Part shown: one piece after another, positions 45,631 through 55,626 of the stretch | Position numbering within the stretch: position 1 is the stretch's first letter | How the letters are laid out: each line of letters begins with the position of its first letter | DNA from: Sulfitobacter sp. M05 | Lineage (GTDB): Bacteria > Pseudomonadota > Alphaproteobacteria > Rhodobacterales > Rhodobacteraceae | NCBI RefSeq assembly: GCF_029285175.1 | Contig: NZ_JABEDH010000001.1 | Span: forward strand, 1,577,116 to 1,641,115 | Direction of reading: 5' to 3' | DNA length: 64,000 nucleotides | Notes under the pieces: model-generated | Databases searched by the model: none | Seen by the model: only the letters and a program-made list of their open reading frames with translations | What the model was told of the DNA's origin: nothing | Made by a program: the position numbers and the translations under genes

Positions 45631-45667
45631 TGTAGGGCGCAGAGACGCATTCAGAGTGGAGTTTGAA

Positions 45668-46570
45668 ATGACGAATCGACGCGCGACATCTCTTGCAGCC
45701 GGCCTGTTGGCCACCGCGTTGGCAACAACCGCTTCGGCAGACGATAAGATGAAGGTTGTGACAACATTTACCGTCTTGGCCGATATGGCTGCCAATGTGG
45801 CAGGTGACGCGGCAGAGGTTGTATCCGTGACCAAACCGGGCGCTGAAATTCACGGCTACCAGCCGACCCCGCAAGACATTGTGCGCGCCCATGACGCCGA
45901 TCTGATCCTGTGGAACGGCATGAACCTTGAGCTGTGGTTTGAGCAGTTTCTCTCCAACATGTCGGATGTTCCCGCCGCAACATTGACCGATGGCATCGAC
46001 CCGATTTCGATCGCCGCGGGCAGCTACACCGGAAAACCCAATCCACATGCCTGGATGGGTTTGGACAACGCGTTGATCTATGTCGATAATATCGCCAGGG
46101 CCATGTCCGAAACCGATCCGGAAAATACGGCGACCTATGACGCCAACGCAGCCCGCTACAAGCAAGAGCTGCGTGACACGCTTGAGCCGTTGAAAGCCGC
46201 CATTTCCGACCTACCCGAAGATCAGCGTTGGCTGGTGACCTGCGAAGGAGCATTCAGCTACCTGGCGCGGGATCTGGGCCTGCAAGAACTGTACCTCTGG
46301 CCGATGAACGCCGATCAGGTCGGCACCCCACAACAGGTACGCGCAGTAATCGACGGCGTGCGGGATAACGACATTCCGGTGGTGTTCTGTGAAAGCACCG
46401 TCAACACGGCCCCCGCAAAACAGGTCGCCCGCGAAACCGGTGCCACCTATGGCGGCGTGTTGTACGTCGACAGCCTGTCAGGACCAGATGGGCCGGTGCC
46501 GACCTACCTTGACCTGCTGCGTGTGACGACCACAACTGTCACCGACGGGCTTAGCACCGCCTCGAAATAG
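45668..46570 (+). CDS. sitA: Manganese/zinc ABC transporter substrate-binding protein
   Basis: About 300 residues from the ATG at 45668 (TGGAG upstream). It has a signal peptide ([21 protein letters not shown]) and the cluster A-I binding-protein pattern: [18 protein letters not shown], then [23 protein letters not shown], then [18 protein letters not shown], with conserved His, Glu and Asp metal ligands. The set matches SitA/MntA more than ZnuA because there is no His-rich loop. It opens a four-gene operon. Confidence 0.92.
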   Translation: MTNRRATSLAAGLLATALATTASADDKMKVVTTFTVLADMAANVAGDAAEVVSVTKPGAEIHGYQPTPQDIVRAHDADLILWNGMNLELWFEQFLSNMSDVPAATLTDGIDPISIAAGSYTGKPNPHAWMGLDNALIYVDNIARAMSETDPENTATYDANAARYKQELRDTLEPLKAAISDLPEDQRWLVTCEGAFSYLARDLGLQELYLWPMNADQVGTPQQVRAVIDGVRDNDIPVVFCESTVNTAPAKQVARETGATYGGVLYVDSLSGPDGPVPTYLDLLRVTTTTVTDGLSTASK

Positions 46571-46587
46571 ATCGGCAAGGAAACCCC

Positions 46588-47481
46588 ATGTTGCAAAAGA
46601 CCGAAACCGCACCACTCCAGACCGACGTCACGGGCGCGGGACTGACGGCGCAGGACGTCACGGTAACCTACCGCAACGGGCACACGGCCCTGTGGAACGC
46701 AAGTTTCGACATCCCACGCGGCACGGTGACCGCATTGGTGGGGATCAACGGGGCCGGGAAATCCACGTTGTTCAAGGCGATCATGGGGTTTGTGCCCACA
46801 GCCAAGGGTGCCATCAGCATCCTGGGGATGGATGTTAAGACCGCCCTGTCACGCAATTTGGTCGCCTATGTTCCACAAGCAGAAGAGGTTGATTGGGACT
46901 TTCCTGTGCTGGTCGAAGATGTGGTGATGATGGGCCGCTATGGGCACATGGGTTTCTTTCGGCGCCCCAAACAGGCAGATCATGAAGCAGTCGATCAAGC
47001 TCTGCTTCGCGTCAACATGCAAGACTTCCGCCACCGCCAGATCGGTGAGCTGTCGGGCGGGCAGCGCAAGCGCGTCTTTCTGGCCCGTGCCTTGGCGCAG
47101 GACGGACAGGTCATCCTGCTGGACGAGCCCTTCACCGGTGTGGACGTCAAGACAGAAGAGCAGATCGTCGCCCTGCTGCGCGAACTGCGCGATGAAGGAC
47201 GGGTGATGCTGGTTTCCACGCACAACCTTGGCTCGGTGCCGGAATTCTGTGATCGCACGATTTTGGTCAAGGGCACGGTGCTGGCGCATGGGTTGACCGA
47301 AACCACCTTTACCCGCAGCAACCTGGAACAGACCTTTGGCGGGGTGTTGCGCCAGATCACCCTTGGCGGTGACACGCTGCATGACGACGAAGACGCACGG
47401 GCCGTCACAATCTTTACCGATGATGAACGCCCTTTTGTGCAATACGACGACAAGACACACCGGGCGGATCAGGGATCATGA
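46588..47481 (+). CDS. sitB: Manganese/zinc ABC transporter ATP-binding protein
   Basis: A 297-residue ATPase with Walker [10 protein letters not shown], signature [10 protein letters not shown], Walker [13 protein letters not shown] and H-loop STHN. A tail of about 50 residues rich in Asp and Glu may be regulatory. It lies 17 bases after sitA, and its stop overlaps the sitC start (ATGA). Confidence 0.93.
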   Translation: MLQKTETAPLQTDVTGAGLTAQDVTVTYRNGHTALWNASFDIPRGTVTALVGINGAGKSTLFKAIMGFVPTAKGAISILGMDVKTALSRNLVAYVPQAEEVDWDFPVLVEDVVMMGRYGHMGFFRRPKQADHEAVDQALLRVNMQDFRHRQIGELSGGQRKRVFLARALAQDGQVILLDEPFTGVDVKTEEQIVALLRELRDEGRVMLVSTHNLGSVPEFCDRTILVKGTVLAHGLTETTFTRSNLEQTFGGVLRQITLGGDTLHDDEDARAVTIFTDDERPFVQYDDKTHRADQGS

Positions 47482-48356
47482 TGGACACCCTGCTGCAACC
47501 GTTTGGCTATGGCTATATGGTTAACGCCATGTGGGTTTCTGCACTGGTCGGCGGGGTCTGTGCCTTTCTGTCCGCCTATCTGATGCTCAAGGGCTGGTCG
47601 CTGATTGGCGATGCCCTGTCCCATTCCGTGGTGCCGGGGGTGGCCGGTGCCTATCTGCTGGGGCTGCCCTTTGCCTTGGGGGCCTTTCTTGCCGGTGGCC
47701 TTGCGGCGGGGGCGATGCTGTTTTTGTCAGAACGCTCTGGCCTGAAGGTCGATGTGATCATTGGGCTGATCTTCACATCGTTCTTCGGGCTGGGCCTGTT
47801 TATCGTATCGGTGAACCCGATGGCGGTTTCCGTCCAGACCATTACCATGGGCAATATTCTGGCGATTACCCCCGAGGACACGCTGCAACTGGCGCTGATT
47901 GGATTTGTGTCGCTGGCCGTGCTGCTGGCCAAGTGGAAAGACCTGATGGTCACGTTCTTTGATGAAACCCACGCCCGCACAATCGGTTTGCGGCCCGGCC
48001 CGCTGAAGGCGGTGTTCTTTGTCCTGCTCTCGGCCTGTGTGGTTGCGGCGATGCAGACGGTTGGGGCGTTTCTGGTCATCGCGTTGGTCGTCACACCGGG
48101 GGCCACTGCTTACCTTTTGTGTGACCGGTTCCCGCGGTTGATCGCCCTGTCAGTAGCCATCGGATCAATCACCAGCTTTGTCGGGGCCTATGTCAGTTAT
48201 TTCCTTGATGGGGCAACCGGCGGTGTCATCGTCTGCCTGCAAACAGTGATCTTTCTGGTGGCCTTTGTCCTTGCCCCCAAACACGGATTGCTGGCCGCGA
48301 AACGCAAGGCCGCTGTAGCCCTGCGCGATGGGCCTGCAACACAGGAGGCCCTGTGA
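47478..48356 (+). CDS. sitC: Manganese/zinc ABC transporter permease
   Basis: A 292-residue ABC-3-type permease with eight or so hydrophobic segments. It carries the characteristic [22 protein letters not shown] near 37-58 and [21 protein letters not shown] near 193-213. It overlaps both neighbours by four bases. Confidence 0.93.
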   Translation: MMDTLLQPFGYGYMVNAMWVSALVGGVCAFLSAYLMLKGWSLIGDALSHSVVPGVAGAYLLGLPFALGAFLAGGLAAGAMLFLSERSGLKVDVIIGLIFTSFFGLGLFIVSVNPMAVSVQTITMGNILAITPEDTLQLALIGFVSLAVLLAKWKDLMVTFFDETHARTIGLRPGPLKAVFFVLLSACVVAAMQTVGAFLVIALVVTPGATAYLLCDRFPRLIALSVAIGSITSFVGAYVSYFLDGATGGVIVCLQTVIFLVAFVLAPKHGLLAAKRKAAVALRDGPATQEAL

Positions 48357-49213
48357 TGGATATTGATACGCTTACCCTGCCGTTCCGCTTTGGTTTTATG
48401 CAGAACGCCTTTCTGATTTCGATCATCGTTTCTGTGCCGACGGCCTTGCTGTCATGTTTTCTGGTGGTCAAAGGCTGGGCCTTGATGGGAGATGCTGTCA
48501 GCCATGCGGTGCTGCCCGGTATTGTTCTGGCCTATATCCTCGGCCTGCCACTGATCGTCGGGGCCTTTGCCGCCGGCATGACCTGTGCAGTCGCCACGGG
48601 ATACCTGTCCAGCAATTCGCGGATCAAACAGGATACGGTGATGGGCGTTGTGTTTTCCGGCATGTTTGGCCTTGGCATCGTGATGTATGTCTCGATCGAG
48701 ACCAACGCCCACCTCGATCACATTCTGTTCGGCAATATGTTGGGCGTTGATGCCGCTGAGTTATGGACCGCTGGTCTTATCTCGCTTGGGGTTGGCCTGA
48801 TGCTGGCCCTGAAATGGCGCGACTGGTTGTTGCACAGTTTTGATGCGGCACAGGCGCGCGCGTCGGGACTGCGGGTGAACTGGTTGCATTACGGGATGCT
48901 GGCCGCCCTGTCGCTGACGATTGTTGCGACACTTTCTGCGGTGGGGCTGATCCTTGCCATTGGGTTGTTGATCGCGCCGGGAGCCATTGCCTTTCTGCTG
49001 GTGCGCACCTTTGGCCGGATGCTGTGGGTATCGGTGGTGGTTTGCATGGTTGCGATGCTTTCGGGCAGCTACCTCAGCTTTTTCCTTGATAGCGCCCCTG
49101 CCCCGACGATCATCCTGATCCTGACGGCAATGTTTATTGCCGCGTTTATACGGCGGCAAATGGTGACGCGGGCGATGTCGACGCGAAACAAGGAACAAGA
49201 GAGCACGGTCTGA
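48353..49213 (+). CDS. sitD: Manganese/zinc ABC transporter permease
   Basis: A 286-residue second ABC-3 permease with ALMGDAVSHAVLPGIVLAYILG and SAVGLILAIGLLIAPGAIAFLL. With the preceding permease it forms a heterodimeric channel. It is the last gene of the operon, and a decayed insertion sequence begins ten bases after the stop, so the native terminator may be lost or displaced. Confidence 0.93.
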   Translation: MMDIDTLTLPFRFGFMQNAFLISIIVSVPTALLSCFLVVKGWALMGDAVSHAVLPGIVLAYILGLPLIVGAFAAGMTCAVATGYLSSNSRIKQDTVMGVVFSGMFGLGIVMYVSIETNAHLDHILFGNMLGVDAAELWTAGLISLGVGLMLALKWRDWLLHSFDAAQARASGLRVNWLHYGMLAALSLTIVATLSAVGLILAIGLLIAPGAIAFLLVRTFGRMLWVSVVVCMVAMLSGSYLSFFLDSAPAPTIILILTAMFIAAFIRRQMVTRAMSTRNKEQESTV

Positions 49214-49222
49214 CGCGTGTCC

Positions 49223-49670
49223 GGCTTTGTTGCACAAATCAGGCGAAGGACGCTCCCCCTTACGCCAGAGGGACTCAGCCTTCACCTTCGGCCTTGATAC
49301 CTGCTCCCTCGCGGCGACATAAGGTGCTGAAGTCCGGCGCGGTCCAGTCCAGCCTGACCAATCGCAACAGGCTCTGGACGAACCCAGTTGTCTGCCGAAG
49401 CGGCATGCCAAACAGGACCTTCAACGTCAGACACGTCTGAATGGCGGCATCCCTGAATTGCTGTTGCCGACCTCGCTTGCCGTTTGGCGGCCGCGTCCAA
49501 ACCATTTCCGGATCAAATCAATTCGACAACGATCCGCGCTGCTAAAAGCAGTCATTGTAAGACGACCAGTTCTTGGTCTTGTACTTCGAAGGGGTCCAAC
49601 TGCTCATGACTTCAGCTATCACGCTGAATTCATACAGTGATTCCCTTCAGACGATTTGTGCGACAAAGCC
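49223..49670 (-). mobile_element. Decayed IS5-family insertion sequence remnant
   Basis: A 448-bp element bounded by 18-bp inverted repeats, GGCTTTGTTGCACAAATC at 49223-49240 and its complement at 49653-49670, agreeing at 17 of 18 positions. These ends resemble IS903-group ends of the IS5 family. The interior holds a broken transposase on the minus strand with a large internal and C-terminal deletion. No 9-bp target duplication remains. It could only move with a transposase supplied in trans. Confidence 0.82.
49275..49607 (-). pseudogene. IS5-family transposase remnant
   Basis: From an ATG at 49607 the frame reads MSSWTPSKYKTKNWSSYNDCF and hits a stop codon. It resumes QRGSLS, hits another in-frame stop, then reads FDPEMVWTRPPNGKRGRQQQF, then DAAIQTCLTLKVLFGMPLRQTTGFVQSLLRL and DFSTLCRR. 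It then jumps straight to GIKAEGEG and a stop. The normal segment between CRR and GIKAEGEG and the whole DDE catalytic C-terminus are missing. Confidence 0.85.
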
Positions 49671-50008
49671 CTACAGTTGCGTAGCTTGAATACATGTCTC
49701 GCAAATGTGGCCAATCGTTTGGTGGTCAAACAAAAGAAAACTGCGATCCAGGTGAGGTGTTCTAAGCCCAATCTATGTATTGAACTAGATGTCGGATTTT
49801 TCCCAAGACCAGTCGAACCCCCGCCGCTTTGTCACTCGGAACGGACTGGCATGGTAACTAGGGTCATAAGCCTAAGTAATTTTCCGCCCTAAAGCGGTGT
49901 GTTTTTACGTTTTCGAGGCGCAGAGAGACTCGTTTCGTGAGGTGGGATTAGCGTTGTTGTGGCGATGCGCAATTTTCATCGCGCATCGCCGTGTCGGGCT
50001 TTGAAAGT
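49671..50008. other. Non-coding stretch after the IS remnant
   Basis: About 338 AT-richer bases between the insertion remnant and the stop of the phytase-like gene. I see no credible gene, RNA or strong terminator hairpin here. It is probably degraded flanking sequence plus the 3' untranslated region of the leftward gene. Confidence 0.4.
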
Positions 50009-52159
50009 CTAGAGCTTTCCGAGGGACCAGAAGAAGGTTTCTCCTGAACTATCGTCGACACCATCATTGTCGGTGCTCGCCCATGCAGTGCCATCCGCGA
50101 AGATCGCCAGACCTTCGACTTTATCAACGACGTAACCGTTATTGGATTGCAGGTCTGGTATCAAATCCATGGCCGCTTCTTTTTCAACGACGGGGAGATC
50201 GCTCCCGAGGGCGGCAGGGATCATCTGGTCGCCTGAGATGCGGTAAACCATTTTGATCGCTGCATTCGCCCCAATTTGGTTGTCGCGTTCAATCACATAG
50301 ACATCACCGTCATGTGCAACGATCTCTGACAGGCCGACCCAGCCCGTATCTGCGGCAGCTTTGGGATAAAGTACCGCACCCCATTCGCCGGTCTCAATAG
50401 TGTAAGACACCAGTTTGACGTGATCGGCAGGATCATCAGCCCATTCGCGCTGGACAGCCATCCACAAGGTGCCATCCACCAGTGTAACACCCTCGAAACC
50501 AAACCGGCGCTCTACTGCAAGAAGCTCAGCTGGCAGGGCGATTTCTTCTTCAATCTCGCCGTCGCTGTTCACGTGATACAGACCATGGGGGATCATCCGA
50601 CCCGTGCGCCCTTCAGACGCCAGCCAGAACCCGCCATCACCGTCCAGTGTGATGCCTTCAAGATCAAGCTTTTGTGCAGCAAACCCGCCGCGTGTGACGG
50701 GCAAGGCCGAGGTGATCTGGGCCGGCGTCACAGTGGTATCGATGGTAAAGATCGTCGGTTGATAGCCATAGAAGCTGTCGTTCACGGCATAGACCATGCC
50801 ATCCTCGCCAGCGACCATGCCCGAGATCGCACCCCAGCCGATCAGCTCGTCCGCGCCGGCAGATGTAAGCTGCGGATAGGTCGCAGGCGCGTCTTGGTAC
50901 TCATAGATCATGACGTGGCTGCGAATGCCGCCGTCTTCGATGAGGTCGGCCTCGTTGGCGGTGATGAACAGCCCGCGCGACGGGATCGCGATGGCCCCTT
51001 CGGGTGCGATCCCTGATGGCAACATTTGGGTTAAGACGGGGGCGGCTGGGTCGGTGACATCGTAGACGCCAACGATGGAAGCCCGCTCTGCCAGAATGAA
51101 TGCATAAGGCGTGCCGTCAAAAATACCGAATTCCATGCCCTCAGGCTCTGCACCTTTGGCGTCGGACCGTTTGTCGGGGTAATGGCCGTGTTGAACGATT
51201 GCGTGCTCAAAGCTGTTATCCGCTTCATAAACTTCGGTGCCGTCTTTGTTGAAGATGGTCCAACCCCGTGCGCCGCCGCTCATGTCGCCTTCGTTGGCGA
51301 TGGCGAAATGAACGTTGTCAATCCATTGAACCCCGTCCGGCTCACGTAAACGGCCCTCTTGTGACTGCGTAAACAGCAACGCACCACGTTCATCCGTTGT
51401 ATCGATGTTGGCCAAATCGACCGAACCTGCCGAAAAATGGCTGAGGATATCGCCCGCCTTGTTCATCACAACGAGGTGGTTGTTTTCCTGCATCGTTACA
51501 ACGATTTCGCCCGCGGTGTTCACGTCGACAAACTCGGGTTCCGGGTCATCAGCACCGATGTCGGCCAAACCATTTACATCGATCTGCACCATGCTGTCAC
51601 AGACCGGAACATCGTCCTCGATGTCGAGCGTAACAACAAAACCGCCAGGCATCTGGCCAAGGCCACCGTCGCCCAGATCCTCGTCGCGTTCGTTTTCAAT
51701 CGCGATCGCGATAAAGCTGCCGTCCGGTGCAATCGCCGTGCTGTCGGGCTGTCCGCCCAATTCGCAGGCGGCCACTTCGGTCCCTGTGGTAATATCGAAG
51801 GCCTTCAACAGACCTGATGGTGCGGTGTAGCTTTCGGATGTGTTCACGCCCGTCATGGCGATGTTGCCCAAGACGGAAACGGCCGTCGGCTCACCGCCGA
51901 CAGTGATGTTGCCCAAGGCCACGGGTGCGCTGGGGTCGGTGATATCGATCATGCCGATTACGCCAAGCGGGCTGTCTGAGTAAACCAGCGTCATCCCGTC
52001 GCCAGAGGCGCTGATGATCTCGGCAGAGGATTCCGCCGCTGGGTCGGCATTGTTGGTGAAGGTCGCGAAACTCGCGATGCGGTTAAAGTTCATCTCTGCG
52101 AGCGCGCCAGTGGCCGCGAGTGCGAAAGTCGACGTTATGCCGATGAGCCTGAAAGACAT
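50009..52159 (-). CDS. Secreted phytase-like esterase/beta-propeller protein
   Basis: About 716 residues from the ATG at 52159, preceded by GGGGA. A signal peptide (SFRLIGITSTFALAATGALA) is followed by an N-terminal propeller of the 'choice-of-anchor I' type (about 25-400, VYSDSPLGVIGMIDITDPSAPVALG). The C-terminal part (about 415-715) matches the 'esterase-like activity of phytase' family (DLEGITLDGDGGFWLASEGR, GFEGVTLVDGTLWMAVQ, KVEGLAIFADGTAWASTDND). It probably releases phosphate from organic esters in the periplasm or outside. It is divergent from ugpBAEC and has tandem PhoB-type half-sites upstream, supporting phosphate-starvation control. Confidence 0.83.
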   Translation of the reverse strand: MSFRLIGITSTFALAATGALAEMNFNRIASFATFTNNADPAAESSAEIISASGDGMTLVYSDSPLGVIGMIDITDPSAPVALGNITVGGEPTAVSVLGNIAMTGVNTSESYTAPSGLLKAFDITTGTEVAACELGGQPDSTAIAPDGSFIAIAIENERDEDLGDGGLGQMPGGFVVTLDIEDDVPVCDSMVQIDVNGLADIGADDPEPEFVDVNTAGEIVVTMQENNHLVVMNKAGDILSHFSAGSVDLANIDTTDERGALLFTQSQEGRLREPDGVQWIDNVHFAIANEGDMSGGARGWTIFNKDGTEVYEADNSFEHAIVQHGHYPDKRSDAKGAEPEGMEFGIFDGTPYAFILAERASIVGVYDVTDPAAPVLTQMLPSGIAPEGAIAIPSRGLFITANEADLIEDGGIRSHVMIYEYQDAPATYPQLTSAGADELIGWGAISGMVAGEDGMVYAVNDSFYGYQPTIFTIDTTVTPAQITSALPVTRGGFAAQKLDLEGITLDGDGGFWLASEGRTGRMIPHGLYHVNSDGEIEEEIALPAELLAVERRFGFEGVTLVDGTLWMAVQREWADDPADHVKLVSYTIETGEWGAVLYPKAAADTGWVGLSEIVAHDGDVYVIERDNQIGANAAIKMVYRISGDQMIPAALGSDLPVVEKEAAMDLIPDLQSNNGYVVDKVEGLAIFADGTAWASTDNDGVDDSSGETFFWSLGKL

Positions 52160-52207
52160 TCCATATCCCCTAATGATTGTTTTGCGGGGCACTGATTGGC
52201 GGATTTC

Positions 52208-52247
52208 GTAACGCTGGAATGACACGAACGTAACGGGCGGATGAAAC
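52208..52247 (-). promoter_or_regulatory. Tandem PhoB-type half-sites upstream of the phytase-like gene
   Basis: Four 7-base half-sites lie at exact 11-base steps. Read on the minus strand they are GTTTCAT (52247-52241), CCGTTAC (52236-52230), GTGTCAT (52225-52219) and GCGTTAC (52214-52208), each separated by 4 bases. They resemble the CTGTCAT-N4-CTGTCAT Pho box of alphaproteobacteria, 48-88 bases before the ATG. Confidence 0.65.
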
Positions 52248-52346
52248 GTGTCGGTACGACTGCGTTTTTACAATTTATATACAAATCCTTCATAAATACG
52301 TCACCCAGCCGCAGTAGCGGGCATGGCATGCGGACGATCTGCATGT

Positions 52347-52375
52347 CTGTCAAGCGGGGAACTTCTCTCGGTCAT
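52347..52375 (+). promoter_or_regulatory. Weak Pho-box-like array upstream of ugpB
   Basis: CTGTCAA (52347-52353) and CGGTCAT (52369-52375) are 22 bases apart, two 11-base turns, with a poorer unit GGAACTT (52358-52364) between them. They are about 90-118 bases before the ugpB ATG and could be the PhoB site for the rightward operon. Confidence 0.4.
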
Positions 52376-52464
52376 GACGGATTTATCCGAATTTGGGCGC
52401 CCTATGACGTCCGAAAAACAACTGCCTGCATTGAGTGGGCACTATCTGATACCGGAGTACAATA

Positions 52465-53769
52465 ATGAAGAACATCGCAATAAGCTCAGCTGCTGCGCTT
52501 AGCATGTTGGCAAACTCTGCATTTGCCGAAACCGAAATTACATGGTGGCACGCAATGGGCGGTGCCCTTGGTGAAACCGTCAATGAAATCGCTGAAGGTT
52601 TCAACGCCAGCCAAGACGAATACACGATCACGCCTGTATTCAAAGGCACATACGAAGAAACCCTGACAGCCGGCATCGCCGCGTTCCGCGCAGGCGAGCA
52701 GCCAAACATCATGCAGGTGTTTGATGCAGGCGCTGCGACTGTTATCGCGGCTCAGGGCGCAACTGTTCCGGTTCAGGATCTATTGGAAACCAATGGTGCA
52801 GACTTCGAGATCGAAGATTACATTTCCGGTGTGCGTTATTTCTACGCTGACGCCGACGGCAAGATGATCGGCATGCCATTCAATTCGTCCTCGCCTATCA
52901 TGTATTACAACGTGCAGGCGCTCGAAGAAGCAGGCGTAAAGCCACCCGTCACGTGGGAAGAATTTGAAACGGTCACAGCACCAGCATTGAAAGATGCCGG
53001 TTACGTTGCCCTGTCCCAATCACACCTGCCATGGATTTTCGTTGAAAACTTCATGTCCCGCCACGACCTGCCCTTCGCGACCAACAACAACGGTTATGAT
53101 GGTGCAGACGGTACTGAAATCCTCGTGAACATTGACCCGCTTAAGGCGCATTTTACAGCGGTGACCGAATGGCAGGACGCTGGCTACTTTGAATGGTTCG
53201 GCACGGGTTGGAACGACAACCAGACACCGTTTGAAGAAGGCGACGTCGCGATCTGGTTCGGCTCTTCTGGTTCTTTTGGCGGTCTGTCACAGAAAGACCT
53301 CGGCTTTGATTTTTCTGCGACATACCTCCCTTACTGGGAAGCGGTCACAACTGAACCAAAGCAAACCTTTATCGGTGGCGCGGCTTTGTTCGCGATGTCT
53401 GGTCAGCCTGCCGAAGAAAACGCAGCAACCGCTGCCTTCTTTGAATACCTGAGCTCACCAGAGGTTCAGTACATGTGGCACCGTGAAACAGGCTACGTGC
53501 CAATCACGACGGCTGCGTATGAAATGGCAACAGCTGACGGCCATTACGACCGTTTCCCTGCTGCTGAAACAGGTATCCTGCAGCTGTCTTTGGACGCGAG
53601 CGAAAACACACGCGGCTATCGCATGGGTTTTTACGTTCAAATCCGTGACGTGATGAACCGCGAATTCGGCCGCATCCTGACAGGCGAAACATCTGTTGAT
53701 GACGCGTTCGACATTATCGAAACAGACGCGAACGAGCTTCTGTCCCGTTTCGCGCAAACACAGAACTAA
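52465..53769 (+). CDS. ugpB: sn-Glycerol-3-phosphate ABC transporter substrate-binding protein
   Basis: A 434-residue periplasmic binding protein. A signal peptide (KNIAISSAAALSMLANSAFA) is followed by EITWWHAMGGALGETVNEIAEGFNAS. UgpB-specific stretches include AGIAAFRAGEQPNIMQVFDAGAAT, GMPFNSSSPIMYYN, ENFMSRHDLPFATNNNGYDGAD and HRETGYVPITTAAYE. It binds glycerol-3-phosphate or glycerophosphodiesters. It is the first gene of ugpBAEC, and a GGAG site precedes the ATG. Confidence 0.93.
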   Translation: MKNIAISSAAALSMLANSAFAETEITWWHAMGGALGETVNEIAEGFNASQDEYTITPVFKGTYEETLTAGIAAFRAGEQPNIMQVFDAGAATVIAAQGATVPVQDLLETNGADFEIEDYISGVRYFYADADGKMIGMPFNSSSPIMYYNVQALEEAGVKPPVTWEEFETVTAPALKDAGYVALSQSHLPWIFVENFMSRHDLPFATNNNGYDGADGTEILVNIDPLKAHFTAVTEWQDAGYFEWFGTGWNDNQTPFEEGDVAIWFGSSGSFGGLSQKDLGFDFSATYLPYWEAVTTEPKQTFIGGAALFAMSGQPAEENAATAAFFEYLSSPEVQYMWHRETGYVPITTAAYEMATADGHYDRFPAAETGILQLSLDASENTRGYRMGFYVQIRDVMNREFGRILTGETSVDDAFDIIETDANELLSRFAQTQN

Positions 53770-53841
53770 ACCACTCCGGTTTAATCATGGCGATCGCACC
53801 CAGGTGCGGTCGCCCCCATTTCAAATACCTCCGAGGAATTT

Positions 53842-54723
53842 ATGAAACGAGCAGGCTTCGCCACGCGTTGGCTTCCTATTCTATTGTTGCTGCCGCAATT
53901 GGCGATCATCGCTGTGTTTTTTTACTGGCCCGCCGCGCACGCTGTGCAGTCTTCTTTCTATCTCGAAGATCCGTTCGGGTTTGGCTCTAGCTTTGTGGGG
54001 TTTGACAACTACACACATCTTGCTGGCAATTCTGAATACGGACGCATCGCAAAATTCACCCTTTTGTTTACTGTATTGGTCACGTTCTTCTCACTCGCGT
54101 TGGCGCTGCTGCTCGCAGTTAAGGCAGACAATGTGATCCGCGGAGCAAAAGCCTACCGTACCCTGTTGATGTGGGTTTACGCCGTCGCGCCCCCTGTCGC
54201 GGGATTTATTGGACTGTTGATGTTCAACCAAAGTTGGGGACCGCTTGCAGAGTTGGCGAAATCCATCGGTTGGGATTTCAAACTCGGTGTGAACTTCGGT
54301 GACACGGCAACGGCAATGGTTCTGGTTTCGGTTTGGAAACAAGTTCCGGTGAACTTCATCTTCTTCTTATCCGGCCTGCAATCCATACCCAAATCCGTGC
54401 GCGAGGCTGCACTGATTGATGCGAAATCATCCTTCCGCCGCTTCTGGGATGTGACATTCCCGCTGCTGGCCCCAACGGGCTTCTTCTTGCTGATCATCAA
54501 CATCACCTACGCACTGTTCGATACCTTCGGCGTTGTTGATGTGTTGGTTAAGGGCGAGCCAGGCAACAACCCAATGACCCTTGTCTACAAGGTCTATGTT
54601 GACGGGTTTCGCGGCAATGACATTGGCGGTTCTTCCGCACAGTCCGTCATCTTGATGGTTCTTGTCCTTGCCTTGACAGTCTTCCAGTTCCGGCTGGTCG
54701 AACGCCGCATCCACTACACATAG
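53842..54723 (+). CDS. ugpA: sn-Glycerol-3-phosphate ABC transporter permease
   Basis: A 293-residue permease with six transmembrane helices. The coupling loop VREAALIDAKSSFRRFWDVTFPLLAPTGF and a UgpA-like N-terminus (LPILLLLPQLAIIAVFFYWPAAHAVQSSFY) are present. GAGGA precedes the ATG. It sits between ugpB and ugpE, 72 bases after ugpB. Confidence 0.93.
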   Translation: MKRAGFATRWLPILLLLPQLAIIAVFFYWPAAHAVQSSFYLEDPFGFGSSFVGFDNYTHLAGNSEYGRIAKFTLLFTVLVTFFSLALALLLAVKADNVIRGAKAYRTLLMWVYAVAPPVAGFIGLLMFNQSWGPLAELAKSIGWDFKLGVNFGDTATAMVLVSVWKQVPVNFIFFLSGLQSIPKSVREAALIDAKSSFRRFWDVTFPLLAPTGFFLLIINITYALFDTFGVVDVLVKGEPGNNPMTLVYKVYVDGFRGNDIGGSSAQSVILMVLVLALTVFQFRLVERRIHYT

Positions 54724-54734
54724 GGGGCCAGATC

Positions 54735-55616
54735 ATGACCGACACCACATCAACTCCAATCGCCAAACGCCCCCTGAAATGGACCCACGTCATGGATCAC
54801 CTTATCTTGATCCTTGGGGCGTTGTTTATGCTGGTCCCCCTTTTGATGGTTCTGCAAACAACAACCACAACCGACCTAGAAACCATCAAGAACGGGCCTG
54901 AATTCGTCATCGGAGATCAGTTCGACGACAACTTCATGTCCGCCATGTTTCAGGCTTCCGGATTTTCCGGCGAGAACACCGGACTGCGGATGTTAATGAA
55001 CTCGCTCATCCTTGGGATCGGCTTTGCCTTAGGCAAAATCGTGATCGGTATGATGGCCGCCTATGCGCTGGTTTATTTCCGGCTGCGGTTTGCCACCCTT
55101 GCATTCTGGCTTATCTTTACGACCTTGCTGCTACCGCTCGAGGTGCGCATCCTTCCGTCATACGAGGTTGCCCAAAAGCTGGGCCTTCTGAACACCTATA
55201 CCGGATTGATTGTGCCGCTGATCGCCTCGGCAACGGCCACATTCTTCTTTCGCCAGTTCTTCCGCTCTGTCCCCGAAGAGCTGGTCGAAGCTGCGCGTAT
55301 TGATGGGGCTGGTCCGGTGAAATTCTTCATCGATATTCTTGTGCCTTTGTCACAGACCATGATCGCTGCGATGTTCATCATCATGTTTGTATTCGGCTGG
55401 AACCAGTACCTCTGGCCAACAATGGTGACGACAGAAGAGGGAATGTTCACCCTCGTGCGTGGCATCAAACAGCTGACCCAAGACCTGGAAGGGACAAACA
55501 TCCCCGAATATGGCCGCGCCAATATGCTGGCCCTTATCGCGATCCTGCCGCCCGTGCTGGTCGTGATCTTTTTCCAAAGCTGGTTCGTCAAGGGCCTGAC
55601 CGAATCCGATAAATAG
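54735..55616 (+). CDS. ugpE: sn-Glycerol-3-phosphate ABC transporter permease
   Basis: A 293-residue permease. The periplasmic loop after TM1 is typical of UgpE, and the coupling loop is [46 protein letters not shown]. It follows ugpA by 11 bases and precedes ugpC by 10. Confidence 0.93.
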   Translation: MTDTTSTPIAKRPLKWTHVMDHLILILGALFMLVPLLMVLQTTTTTDLETIKNGPEFVIGDQFDDNFMSAMFQASGFSGENTGLRMLMNSLILGIGFALGKIVIGMMAAYALVYFRLRFATLAFWLIFTTLLLPLEVRILPSYEVAQKLGLLNTYTGLIVPLIASATATFFFRQFFRSVPEELVEAARIDGAGPVKFFIDILVPLSQTMIAAMFIIMFVFGWNQYLWPTMVTTEEGMFTLVRGIKQLTQDLEGTNIPEYGRANMLALIAILPPVLVVIFFQSWFVKGLTESDK

Positions 55617-55626
55617 GACTGAAATA

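Noticed and set aside
49656..49892. A 78-codon frame after the IS remnant
   Set aside because: It begins inside the terminal inverted repeat, has no ribosome site and shows no similarity that I can recognise.
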